This document shows, in pieces, positions 48,255 to 58,585 of a stretch of DNA of 64,000 nt. The position numbers and the translations under genes were made by a program. The DNA is taken from the NCBI GenBank assembly GCA_963817755.1, contig CAWFPB010000003.1:806001-870000 (forward strand). Direction: 5' to 3'. Every line of letters starts with the position of its first letter. The first letter of the stretch is position 1. The notes below the pieces were generated by a model that saw nothing but the letters and a program-made list of their open reading frames with translations, did not search any database and was not told the origin of the DNA. Source of the DNA: Oleiagrimonas sp963817755 (GTDB lineage Bacteria; Pseudomonadota; Gammaproteobacteria; Xanthomonadales; Rhodanobacteraceae).

Positions 48255-48907
48255 GAAGCGTTTTCTTCCTCGAGATGTTTCAGTGCGCGTTCGGCCGCCT
48301 GCTGCTCGGCTGCGCGCCGGCTGCGGCCTTCGGCCTCGAAACGTGCCGGCTCGGGCCGCTCGATCACGCAGGCGACCTCGAAAATGCGGGCGTGATCCTC
48401 ACCGTGGGCGGCCAGCAGTTCGTAGCTGGGCAACCCCAGGCCACGGGCCTGGAGCCATTCCTGCAGACGGGTCTTTCCGTCCTTGTGCGAGCGCGGCGTA
48501 TTGCGCACCAGATCGTCGAACAGGTCCTTGACGACATCGCGGCACACCTCGAACCCGGCGTCCAGGTAAACGGCCGCGATCACCGCCTCGAAGGCGTCGG
48601 CCAGGATCGAGTCACGACGATATCCGCCGCTCTTGAGCTCGCCCGGCCCCAGTCGCAGCTGATCGCCCAGCTCCAGCTTGCGCGCGACCGTGGCCAGGCG
48701 TTTGCCGTTGACCAACTGCGAGCGCAGGCGCGTGAGTTCGCCCTCGCTGGCATGGGGATGGACCTCGAACAGCATTTCGGCGACGACCATGCCCAGCATG
48801 GCGTCGCCGAGGAATTCCATGCGCTCGTTGTTCGGAAGTCCGGCGCTGCGATGGGTCAGCGCCAACTCCAGCAGGGCCGGATCGCGAAAACGGTGCGCTA
48901 GTTTCAC
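48251..48907 (-). CDS. rnc: Ribonuclease III
   Basis: A 218-residue double-strand-specific RNase. The catalytic signature NERMEFLGDAMLG is intact, a second acidic cluster lies in DSILADAFEAVIAAVYLD, and the C-terminal double-stranded RNA-binding domain (about 155-218) has DGKTRLQEWLQARGLGLPSYEL. It processes rRNA precursors and regulates mRNAs. It lies four bases downstream of the DUF4845 gene. Confidence 0.97.
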   Translation of the reverse strand: MKLAHRFRDPALLELALTHRSAGLPNNERMEFLGDAMLGMVVAEMLFEVHPHASEGELTRLRSQLVNGKRLATVARKLELGDQLRLGPGELKSGGYRRDSILADAFEAVIAAVYLDAGFEVCRDVVKDLFDDLVRNTPRSHKDGKTRLQEWLQARGLGLPSYELLAAHGEDHARIFEVACVIERPEPARFEAEGRSRRAAEQQAAERALKHLEEENAS

Positions 48908-48911
48908 GGCA

Positions 48912-49286
48912 TCAATCGTTGACCCCGGTCAGGGGTACGCTCTTCTCGAAATGCAGCAGGAAGTCGATGTTGTAGAGAAAGTGCACGCGCTTGTCGTAGG
49001 TCACGTGCAGCATGGTGGCACCGTTGCTCTGCTCGATGCGGATCGCATTCGGGCCGAACTGGTCGTCGGCGTACTGGAAGCTCAGCTTGTACATGAACTC
49101 CTTGCGGATCTGGCCGCGGGTCTTGCCGCTCAGGTCCTGCTGGGACATCTCCTTCATGCCCTTCACCACGCCGAAGTAGTGGTAGTACGGCGGCCACAGC
49201 TTCATGCCCATGAAGGCAAAGAAGCCGGCGATCGCCATGATGAACAAAAAGCCGACGAGCGTGACGCCTTGCTGCCTGGATTTCAT
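48912..49286 (-). CDS. DUF4845 family membrane protein
   Basis: A 124-residue protein with one N-terminal membrane segment that resembles a type IV pilin start (RQQGVTLVGFLFIMAIAGFF). A periplasmic domain with the DUF4845 region (RGQIRKEFMYKLSFQYAD) follows. It is found between lepB and rnc in many Gammaproteobacteria and has no established function. MKSRQQG at 49286 is the start; an upstream ATG adds unrelated residues. Confidence 0.88.
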   Translation of the reverse strand: MKSRQQGVTLVGFLFIMAIAGFFAFMGMKLWPPYYHYFGVVKGMKEMSQQDLSGKTRGQIRKEFMYKLSFQYADDQFGPNAIRIEQSNGATMLHVTYDKRVHFLYNIDFLLHFEKSVPLTGVND

Positions 49287-49324
49287 GTCCTGATTCCCCT
49301 TTGCGACGCCCACGGGCGCCCTGA

Positions 49325-50131
49325 TCAATGCAATACCGTGCCGATGCGCTTGTACGAGTGCAGGCTGAGCCAGATGAAGAAGGCCTTGCCGACCAGATCC
49401 TTCTCCGGCACGCAGCCGTGGTAGCGGCTGTCGTCGCTGTCGTCGCGATTATCGCCCATCACGAAATAGCAATGTTGCGGCACAGTGACCGGATTGAGCG
49501 GATTGGGCACGTTCGGCGCGACATGATACTTCGGCGTCTCGAGGATGTGATGGTGCACGCCGTCCAGGTTCTCGTCCAGTACCTCGCCGTCACGCTGCAT
49601 CACAGCCAGATCGTGGGTATCGGAAACCTTGCCGGCATAGGGACCGACCGGGTCGGCCTGCACCTGCTTGCCGTTGACGTAGACCTTCTCGCCCTGCACC
49701 ACCACCTTGTCGCCGGGCAGGCCGACGATGCGCTTGATCCAGTCCTGGCTGGGTGCCCAGGGCGGACGGAACACCACGATGTCGCCGCGCTTGGGCTCGC
49801 CCAGCGGCAGGATCTTGGTGTGGAACACCGGCAGGCGCAACCCGTAGGTGAACTTGTTGACCAGGATGAAATCGCCGACCTTCAGCGTCGGCATCATCGA
49901 GCTGGACGGGATGCGGAAGGGTTCGGCCACGAACGAGCGCAGCACCAGCACCAGCAGCACCACCGGGAACAGCGATCGCGCCCAGTCCACCGGCCATGGA
50001 TCGCTGTAGTCCTTGCCTGCCGCCTCGGCACGCTGCTTGCGCTTGCGGTACAGGAAGGCGCGGTCGAAGGCCCAGACCAGGCCGAACAGCGCGGTGCAGA
50101 TCAACAAAATCAACGCAAAATCGTATGCCAT
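49325..50131 (-). CDS. lepB: Signal peptidase I
   Basis: A 268-residue inner-membrane protease with two N-terminal membrane segments. The catalytic serine is in PSSSMMPTLKVGDF and the general-base lysine in KRIVGLPGDKV; the box E motif GDNRDDSDDSR is present. It cleaves signal peptides of exported proteins. It follows lepA by 113 bases, the usual lepA-lepB order. Confidence 0.97.
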   Translation of the reverse strand: MAYDFALILLICTALFGLVWAFDRAFLYRKRKQRAEAAGKDYSDPWPVDWARSLFPVVLLVLVLRSFVAEPFRIPSSSMMPTLKVGDFILVNKFTYGLRLPVFHTKILPLGEPKRGDIVVFRPPWAPSQDWIKRIVGLPGDKVVVQGEKVYVNGKQVQADPVGPYAGKVSDTHDLAVMQRDGEVLDENLDGVHHHILETPKYHVAPNVPNPLNPVTVPQHCYFVMGDNRDDSDDSRYHGCVPEKDLVGKAFFIWLSLHSYKRIGTVLH

Positions 50132-50244
50132 GCCCTATTCCCGATGGTTCCGTACCCGGCATCGACCGATGCCCGCCCGTGGCGGACTGGGTCGTTCCGG
50201 TCCGTGCCGGTATCGCCGATTGTGCCCTATTCGCGGCGCCTGTC

Positions 50245-52035
<1,791 letters not shown>

Positions 52036-52211
52036 GGACGAGCGTCAGCGTGGGCCGGTGCGTGGCGTGCAGGAAACGCCGTCCACGAAGGCGGACGGCG
52101 GCAATCGGACATTATCGCATGAAAAGCGGCGCCGCCCTGAGGCCGCGCCACTGGATCCGAATCCGGGCCGGCCCGCTCCCGAAAGGGAATGCAGGGCCGG
52201 CCCGGGCACCA

Positions 52212-53657
52212 TCACTGGTTCTTGTCCGAGCCGACGGTAACGGTCACGAAGGCGGTGTCGCCGCTGCGGTCGCGCACCAGCAGCATCACCGTGCTGCCCG
52301 GCTTGTAGGTCGCGGCCAACTTGTCGAATTCGGCCGCACTGTGGACCTTGTTTCGGCCGATCATCAGCACCACGTCGCCCGGTCGCAGGCCCGCTTCGGC
52401 TGCGTTGCGGCCGCCGACGCTGTCGATGACCACGCCGCCGTCGGACTTGCTCAGGCCCAGCATCTGGCGCTGGTCGCTGGTCAGGCTCTTCACGCTGAAC
52501 CCGAGCTTCGAGGATCCCGAGCCCATCATGCCGGAGGCGAACTGCTCCTGGCCGTTGCCCTTGAGCTGGCCCAGCTTGACGTTGATGTCCCTGGTCTTGC
52601 CGTCGCGGAACACCGTCAGGTGGGCCACGCTGCCCGGCTGGTCGGCGGCCACCAGCGGCGGAAGGTCGCTGGCGGTGTTCACCTCGCGGCCGTCGTACTT
52701 GAGGATCACGTCCTGGACCTTCAATCCGGCCTTGGCGCCCGGCCCGCCCGGCACGACCTTGTTGATCAGCGCGCCGCGCACATCGTTCAGGCCCAGGGCC
52801 TTGGCCTTGGCGTCGTCCAGGTTCTGGATCATCACGCCGATCATGCCGCGCCGCACGTGGCCGGTGGTCTTGAGCTGGTGCACCACGTTCATGGCCAGGT
52901 CGATGGGGATCGAGAACGACACGCCCATGTAACCGCCGGTGTTGGAATAGATCTGCGAGTTGATGCCGACCACCTGGCCGTCCAGGTTGAACAGCGGACC
53001 GCCGGAATTGCCGCGGTTGATCGGCACGTCGGTCTGGATGAACGAGGTGTACGGCTGGTCGCGGGTGCCGAGGTTTCGGCCCACCGCGCTGACGATGCCC
53101 TGGGTGACGGTGTAGTCGAAGCCGAACGGCGAGCCGATCGCCAGCACCCACTGGCCCGGCTTGAGCTTGCTCGAATCGCCGATGTTCACGGTCGGCAGGT
53201 CATGCGCCTTCACCTTCAGCAGGGCGATGTCGTAGAGCTTGTCCGCGCCCACCACCTTGGCCTTGAAGGTGCGCCGGTCCTGCAGGCGCACGGTGACCTT
53301 GTTGGCGCCCGCGACCACGTGGTCGTTGGTCAGGATGTAGCCGTCGCCGGAGATGATGAAGCCCGACCCCAGCGAGATGTGCGCCAGGCTGCCGGGCGGC
53401 GGCATGTTCGGCGCGCCGAAGAAGCGGCGGAAGATCTCGGGAATCTGTTGCTGTTGCGGGCCCTGCTGCGGGCCCTGCTGCGGACCCTGCATCTGCATGG
53501 GCGAGTTGCTGCCGTCGTACTTGGCTTCCACGTGCACCACGGCCGGTGCGTTCTTGGACACGATGCCGGTGAAGTCCGGCAGCTGCGCCGCCTGGGCACC
53601 GACGGCAAGCAGCAGCAATCCGAGGGTAGCGCCTAGACGCATCATGATGACTCTCAT
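52212..53657 (-). CDS. mucD: Periplasmic serine protease MucD/DegQ (HtrA family)
   Basis: A 481-residue HtrA protease. A signal peptide ends near VGAQAA. The protease domain has the catalytic histidine in LTNDHVV, aspartate in DIALLKV and serine in NRGNSGGPL. Two PDZ domains follow (about 270-365 and 380-475). Between the signal peptide and the protease is a short tandem GPQQ repeat (about residues 58-70), an unusual low-complexity linker. It degrades misfolded envelope proteins and in related bacteria is part of the sigma-E regulon. The start at 53657 is supported by AAGGAGG ten bases upstream. Confidence 0.95.
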   Translation of the reverse strand: MRVIMMRLGATLGLLLLAVGAQAAQLPDFTGIVSKNAPAVVHVEAKYDGSNSPMQMQGPQQGPQQGPQQQQIPEIFRRFFGAPNMPPPGSLAHISLGSGFIISGDGYILTNDHVVAGANKVTVRLQDRRTFKAKVVGADKLYDIALLKVKAHDLPTVNIGDSSKLKPGQWVLAIGSPFGFDYTVTQGIVSAVGRNLGTRDQPYTSFIQTDVPINRGNSGGPLFNLDGQVVGINSQIYSNTGGYMGVSFSIPIDLAMNVVHQLKTTGHVRRGMIGVMIQNLDDAKAKALGLNDVRGALINKVVPGGPGAKAGLKVQDVILKYDGREVNTASDLPPLVAADQPGSVAHLTVFRDGKTRDINVKLGQLKGNGQEQFASGMMGSGSSKLGFSVKSLTSDQRQMLGLSKSDGGVVIDSVGGRNAAEAGLRPGDVVLMIGRNKVHSAAEFDKLAATYKPGSTVMLLVRDRSGDTAFVTVTVGSDKNQ

Positions 53658-53844
53658 GGGATGTGTGCCTCCTTGGGAGTGGGCTTGTATCGGGATCTAG
53701 TGCATCCGTACCGGGACGAATGACGGTACGAACGCCAGCGCGTCACGTGCAGGCACTCGAGGCCCGCATCAGGACAAGGTTGTCGGAAATTGCGCGAGGA
53801 AGCGCGGGCGCGAGACGGCATGGTCGCCGTCCCGGCCGTGATGT

Positions 53845-54534
53845 TCAGTGCGTACTGGTCGCCGGTGCGCGACGGGGGCCCGGCGGCATCATTGGAATGA
53901 TCCAGCGTCCGTCGGCGGTGCGGCCGTACTGGCGCGCGTTGGCGGCGGGACGCACGGGATAGCGACGCAGGCTCATGTACGGCGCCATCTGCCGCGAATA
54001 GGCGGCGGGGATCAGCGTATCGCCACGAATCCGGCCATCGAGCACACTGGCCGCGGCCGGCTGCGTCAGCTGTGCCGCCGGCGACCCGGCAGACAGCCAG
54101 CGCGGCACCTCGGGTGCGGCGGCGTGCGTGGGCGCGGCGGCCACACGCGATTCGCCGGACTGCACGGCGGCTGCGGTCTGCACCTGCCCGGAGGCAGCTT
54201 CGCCCGGCCCGGCCGGACGCGCCACCATCAAGGCCACGACCGCCACGCTGGCGGCGATGGCACCGCCGGCCGACCAGCGCAACCATCGGCGCGTTGTACC
54301 GTTGGATACCGCAGCCGGTGCGTCGAGAGCGGCCATTACCCGGTCGGCAAAATCCTTCTGGGCCAGTCGCCCGGCGAATTCGCCGCGCAGGCAGTCGCGG
54401 GCGACGTGGTAGCTGGACCACGAGATGCGCAACTCGGCGTCGTGCTCGGCACGGCGCAGGATGAAGCGAACCTGATCGAACTCCAGCTCGCCGTCGGTGA
54501 GGGCGGACAGGTTCTCACGGTGAGCTTCGTTCAT
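53845..54534 (-). CDS. rseA: Anti-sigma-E factor RseA-like
   Basis: A 229-residue single-pass membrane protein. The cytosolic RseA N-terminal domain (NLSALTDGELEFDQVRFILRR and WSSYHVARDCLRGE) would bind sigma-E. One membrane segment lies near residues 88-106. The periplasmic C-terminus is long and Ala/Pro-rich. ATG 54534 follows GAGGAA, while GTG 54540 overlapping the rpoE stop is an alternative. No rseB gene follows: the 187 bases before mucD hold no open gene, though they include a short CGTACC/GGTACG inverted repeat. Confidence 0.9.
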   Translation of the reverse strand: MNEAHRENLSALTDGELEFDQVRFILRRAEHDAELRISWSSYHVARDCLRGEFAGRLAQKDFADRVMAALDAPAAVSNGTTRRWLRWSAGGAIAASVAVVALMVARPAGPGEAASGQVQTAAAVQSGESRVAAAPTHAAAPEVPRWLSAGSPAAQLTQPAAASVLDGRIRGDTLIPAAYSRQMAPYMSLRRYPVRPAANARQYGRTADGRWIIPMMPPGPRRAPATSTH

Positions 54535-54536
54535 GT

Positions 54537-55127
54537 TCACGATTCCTCACGATGGGACAACAACGGTCGCAGTTGCCGGTCGATGGCCTCGCGCGCCCGG
54601 AAGATGCGGGAGCGCACGGTGCCGATCGGGCAATCCATTGCCTGGGCGATCTCCTCGTAGCTGAGTCCGTCCACTTCACGCAGTGTAATGGCGGTACGCA
54701 GCTCGTCCGGCAATGCTTGGACAGTGGAAAACACGGTTTGTTCCACTTCCTCGCGCATCATTTCGCGCTCGGGCGTGGCGGTCTCGAACAGGCGCTCGGC
54801 GGTGGGGCCGTACAGGGCGTCCTCGACGGCGATGTCGTCGGCGGGCGGGCGCCGCCCCCGCGCCACCAGATGGTTCTTGGCGGTGTTGACGGCAATCTTG
54901 TACATCCAGGTGTAGAAGGCGCTGTCGCCACGGAAGGAGCCGATGGCGCGCCAGGCCCGAACGAAGGCCTCCTGCGCCACGTCCTCGCACTCGCTACGGT
55001 CGGCAACATAGCGCGAGATCAGCCCGATGACCTTGTGCTGGTACTTGCGCACCAGTAGGTCGAACGCGCTCCTGTCGCCCTTTTGAACGCGCTTGACGAG
55101 CGCGCGGTCCAGTTCGTTTTCGCCCAT
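54537..55127 (-). CDS. rpoE: RNA polymerase sigma-E factor
   Basis: A 196-residue ECF sigma factor of the RpoE group. Region 2 has FDLLVRKYQHKVIGLISRYV and QEAFVRAWRAIGSFRGDSAFYTWMYKIAVNTAKN. Region 4 has LPDELRTAITLREVDGLSYEEIAQAMDCPIGTVRSRIFRAREAID. It responds to envelope stress and is held by RseA. It is the first gene of the nine-gene minus-strand cluster that ends with recO. Confidence 0.97.
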   Translation of the reverse strand: MGENELDRALVKRVQKGDRSAFDLLVRKYQHKVIGLISRYVADRSECEDVAQEAFVRAWRAIGSFRGDSAFYTWMYKIAVNTAKNHLVARGRRPPADDIAVEDALYGPTAERLFETATPEREMMREEVEQTVFSTVQALPDELRTAITLREVDGLSYEEIAQAMDCPIGTVRSRIFRAREAIDRQLRPLLSHREES

Positions 55128-55219
55128 GCCGGGCCCATCTCCTCTGCGGCCCTTGCGACCGCTGCCGTTTCAGGTTCGCACCCGGCATCGACACGAGCGC
55201 CGACACGCGCAACCCTGGA

Positions 55220-55247
55220 TGTGACCGGAAAACCCGGCCGGAGTTCT
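55220..55247 (-). promoter_or_regulatory. Candidate sigma-E-type promoter upstream of rpoE
   Basis: On the minus strand AGAACTC (55247-55241) and GTCACA (55225-55220) are separated by 15 bases, close to the sigma-E consensus GGAACTT and GTCTAA/TCTGA. It lies about 95 bases upstream of the rpoE start, fitting autoregulation. The match is by eye and unsupported by expression data. Confidence 0.45.
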
Positions 55248-55296
55248 CATCGAGAATGGGGGCGGCCTGTGCGGGCGTCAAGCGCCACGCACGCGC

Positions 55297-57894
55297 TCAG
55301 GCCGAACCCGTGCTTTCGCCCTCGCCCGCCGCACCGAACAGGCGCTGGCGTTCGGCCATCATGCGGTCGAAGGCCTGCGCCGACAGCGGCCGGCAGAACA
55401 GGTAGCCCTGGACCTCGTCGCAGTGGTGCTCGCGCAGGAAACGCAGGTGCGGCTCGATCTCCACGCCCTCGGCCACCACGTCGCGCTTGAGGCTGTGCGC
55501 CATGTCGATGGTGGCCTTGACGATGGCCTCGTCGTCCGGGTCCACGCCGATGTTGCGCACGAAGCTCTGGTCGATCTTGATGCGCCGCGCCGGCAGACGG
55601 CGCAGGTAGTCCAGCGATGCATGGCCGGTGCCGAAATCGTCGATGGCGATCTGGCAACCGATGTCGTGCAGGGCGTCGAGGTTTTCGATCAGGTTGGACA
55701 CCGACTTCACGCTGATGCTCTCGGTGACCTCCAGTTCCAGGCTCCTCGGATCCAGTCCGCTCTCCTGCAGCGCGTCCTTGACCACCCCGGGCAGGCTCTT
55801 CTGGCGCAACTGCACGGCGGACAGGTTCACGCCCACGCGCAGGTTCAGCCCGTAGCGCTGCTGCCAGGCCACGGCGTCGGCGCACGCGGTGCGCAGCACC
55901 CACTCGCCGATACCGACGATCAGGCCGGTTTCCTCGGCCAACGGGATGAAGAACCCGGGGCTGATCATGCCCAGTTCCGGATGCTCCCAGCGCACCAGTG
56001 CCTCCATGCCGACGATGTCCTCGGTCTTCACGTCGATCTGCGGCTGGTAGTACACGCGCAGCTCGCCGTTGTCCTCGGCCTTGCGCAGGTTGCCCTCCAG
56101 GGCGATGCGCTGCTGGTTCGATTCCTCGTGCACCGCCTGGTAGACCTGGTAGTTGTTGCGGCCCATGCCCTTGGCGTTGTACATCGCCACGTCGGCGTAC
56201 TTGAGCAGCTCCTCGGCGGTGGTGGCATCGTCGGGATAGAAACTGATGCCGATCGAGCAGGTCATGCGCAACTCGCCACCGTCCTGCAGGTTCAGCGGCA
56301 CTTCCATCAGGTTGACGATCTTCTCGGCGATGCGCTTGACGTCATCGCGCTGGGTGATGTGACGCAGGATCACGGTGAACTCGTCGCCGGCATAGCGCGC
56401 CACGGTGTCCGAACCGCGCACGGACTTGCGCAGGCGCTGTGCCACCGCGCTGAGCACCTTGTCGCCGACCGAATGGCCCAGCGAATCGTTGATGGACTTG
56501 AAGCGGTCCAGGTCCACGAACAGCACCGCGAACATCTCGCCGGTGCGGCGTGCCTCGCGCAGCGTGGTTTCCAGGCGGTCGTTGAACAGCAGCCGGTTGG
56601 GCAGATTGGTCAGCCCATCCTGCAGGCCCTTGGCCCGGCCCTGTTCGCGGGCGCGCTGAAGCTCCAGGTCGAAACCGAATCGCGCCGCCGCCACGCGCAG
56701 CGTCTCGGCCAGCAGCGGCCGGCCGCGCCAGGAGTCGCGCGACCCGATCAGCAAGGCGCCGAGCACGTTGCGGCGCTCGTCCAGCAGCGGCAGGCCGGCG
56801 AAGGCGCCGAACTCCATGCGCGCGATGAAATCGTCGGTGCGGGCCACCTGCGGCGTGATGCTCGGAAGCAGCACCGGGCGCCCGTCCAGCACCAGCTTGA
56901 GCGTCCCGCCGTGCAGGGGGTCGGGAGCCTCGCTGGTGAACTGGCGACGCAGCTCGCGGGTCAGCAACTGCGGCCCGTCCTCCAGTTCCGGTCGCGCCGA
57001 ATACACCGCCACGTAATCGAGGTGCAGCAGATCGGCGAGCAGGCGCGCCGAGGCACTCATGCGGTCCTCGCCCTTGCCGGTCGCCTGCATGCGGGCCAGC
57101 AGGCCCAGCGCCATGCGCGCCGATTCCATCTCCCGGCGATCGCGCAGCGTCGCCAGGTGCACCTGGCGGGAACCCCGTTGGATGGCCTGCAGCGTCATGT
57201 CGACCACGTCGGCTTCGCCGCTGGCCCGGCGGCGGCTGCAGCGGCGGCGCGCCAGGCCATCCTTGTCCAGGATCTCGCGCAATTTCGCGAACTGGCTTTC
57301 GCCCAGACCGAGCAGGCCCGGAGCCTCCTGTCCGCTCACCTGTTCGCGGCGGTAGCCCGATCCGCGCTCGTAGGCCGGATTGACCTCCAGGACCTTGCCG
57401 GACTCCGGATCCAGGATCAGCAGTTCGTCCTCGTCGTATTCGAAGGCGAAGCGGTAGGCGTCGTCCTGGCCGAAAGCCTCGGAAGGTGCCGGAGAGCGTT
57501 TCTCGCGAGTCAGTGCCGCCATCAGCTTGGCCTGCACCTCGGCCCCGTCGATCGGGCTGCGTACCCAGTCGTCGAGGCCGGGCGGCACATGCAGGTAGCC
57601 CCAGGTACGCTGCTCCGGATCGGCGCTGAGGATGCCCAGGATGCGCGCCTGCGCGGAGGCCGGGTCGCTGCGCAGCTGCCCGCACAGGGTCACGTTCTCG
57701 CGCGCCTCGCCGTTGAAGTCGATGAGCACGGCCTGCAGTCCGTTATTTTCGGCCAGCAGCTTGCGCGCCTGGGTGGCATCGCGTGCCGTGTACAGGGCGG
57801 CCAGGCCCTGGCCGTCCAGGGCGTCGAACAACCGGCGACGGTCGTCGCGGTCGGAAGCGACGATCAGCACGTGCGGGGCGAGATCGGAAAACAT
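55297..57894 (-). CDS. Cyclic-di-GMP signalling protein with REC-like, PAS, GAF, GGDEF and EAL domains
   Basis: An 865-residue protein. A receiver-like domain (about 1-130) lacks an evident phospho-aspartate pair. A PAS-like segment with LLILDPESGKVLEVNPAYERGSG comes next, then a GAF-like region with VYSARPELEDGPQLL, and then GGDEF (about 420-590) with YAGDEF, so AGDEF replaces GGDEF, an accepted active variant. The EAL domain (about 600-850) has MEALVRW, DDFGTGHASLDYL and VVAEGVE, all consistent with phosphodiesterase activity. The net activity cannot be predicted. The gene follows the hypothetical at 57897 with a two-base gap. Confidence 0.92.
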   Translation of the reverse strand: MFSDLAPHVLIVASDRDDRRRLFDALDGQGLAALYTARDATQARKLLAENNGLQAVLIDFNGEARENVTLCGQLRSDPASAQARILGILSADPEQRTWGYLHVPPGLDDWVRSPIDGAEVQAKLMAALTREKRSPAPSEAFGQDDAYRFAFEYDEDELLILDPESGKVLEVNPAYERGSGYRREQVSGQEAPGLLGLGESQFAKLREILDKDGLARRRCSRRRASGEADVVDMTLQAIQRGSRQVHLATLRDRREMESARMALGLLARMQATGKGEDRMSASARLLADLLHLDYVAVYSARPELEDGPQLLTRELRRQFTSEAPDPLHGGTLKLVLDGRPVLLPSITPQVARTDDFIARMEFGAFAGLPLLDERRNVLGALLIGSRDSWRGRPLLAETLRVAAARFGFDLELQRAREQGRAKGLQDGLTNLPNRLLFNDRLETTLREARRTGEMFAVLFVDLDRFKSINDSLGHSVGDKVLSAVAQRLRKSVRGSDTVARYAGDEFTVILRHITQRDDVKRIAEKIVNLMEVPLNLQDGGELRMTCSIGISFYPDDATTAEELLKYADVAMYNAKGMGRNNYQVYQAVHEESNQQRIALEGNLRKAEDNGELRVYYQPQIDVKTEDIVGMEALVRWEHPELGMISPGFFIPLAEETGLIVGIGEWVLRTACADAVAWQQRYGLNLRVGVNLSAVQLRQKSLPGVVKDALQESGLDPRSLELEVTESISVKSVSNLIENLDALHDIGCQIAIDDFGTGHASLDYLRRLPARRIKIDQSFVRNIGVDPDDEAIVKATIDMAHSLKRDVVAEGVEIEPHLRFLREHHCDEVQGYLFCRPLSAQAFDRMMAERQRLFGAAGEGESTGSA

Positions 57895-57896
57895 GC

Positions 57897-58376
57897 TCAG
57901 ATCACCCACCGCCCGTCGCGCAGCCTCGGGCGCGCCTGGGCCACCTCGCTGCCCAGCACCGTGGCCAGGTCGCCGATGGAGCCGATCAGTTTCTCATCGC
58001 TGGTCAGCAGCACCACCTTGCGCACCTGCTCGGAGGCCACGCGCCGTAGCTTGCGCAACAGGACCAGGTCGGGCTGGCTGACCCGGCCATGCAGGCCGGT
58101 CACCAGGTAGATGCCGAAATGCATGCTCTGCAGGACGTAGCGGATCGTATCGCCGAAACGGCGACAGCCCGGGACGCGCACGTCGCCCTCGCGCAGGCTG
58201 CGTAGACCGTGTTCGGGGTGCCAGACATAGGCACTCTGTCCGCTTCGACGCGTGACCTGCCTGAACTGCTCCACCAGAAGATCGGGCTGTTCGGTGTGCA
58301 GCAGCACCAGCGCCGAATCGGCATCGATGATGCGCTCCAGAGTTTCCGAGCCCGGCTGAAGTCCTGCCGCTTCCAT
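57897..58376 (-). CDS. Conserved hypothetical partner of the GGDEF-EAL protein
   Basis: A protein of about 159 residues that I do not recognise as a named family. It looks alpha/beta, with alternating hydrophobic strands (ALVLLHTEQPDLLVEQF, FGIYLVTGL, RKVVLLTSDEKLIGSIGDL). This could be an AAA-like or receiver-like fold without catalytic motifs. The stop is two bases from the GGDEF-EAL start, so it is probably a regulator or sensor partner. MEAAGLQPGSETL at 58376 was chosen; the frame is open to 58523. Confidence 0.6.
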   Translation of the reverse strand: MEAAGLQPGSETLERIIDADSALVLLHTEQPDLLVEQFRQVTRRSGQSAYVWHPEHGLRSLREGDVRVPGCRRFGDTIRYVLQSMHFGIYLVTGLHGRVSQPDLVLLRKLRRVASEQVRKVVLLTSDEKLIGSIGDLATVLGSEVAQARPRLRDGRWVI

Positions 58377-58585
58377 TGTTCCAGATATGTCCCGATGCGC
58401 TGCGCCACAACACCGTTCCCCCGCACACGGCTGTGTCGCCAGCCAAGCATAAGCGATGCTTGTGCGTTGCGCACGGGGTTGAACATTCGCCCTGCATGCT
58501 TCGTTCAGGGACGGCCGGGGCATCTCGCATTCGCCCTGGCCTCGCGGTATCGTGACGCTTCTCCATCGGCTGGCAAAAAAGGCTT

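Noticed and set aside
55423..58110. An 895-codon open frame antisense to the GGDEF-EAL gene.
   Set aside because: It is the mirror of a high-GC coding region, with histidine-, valine- and leucine-rich composition and no domain. The opposite frame has five recognisable domains.
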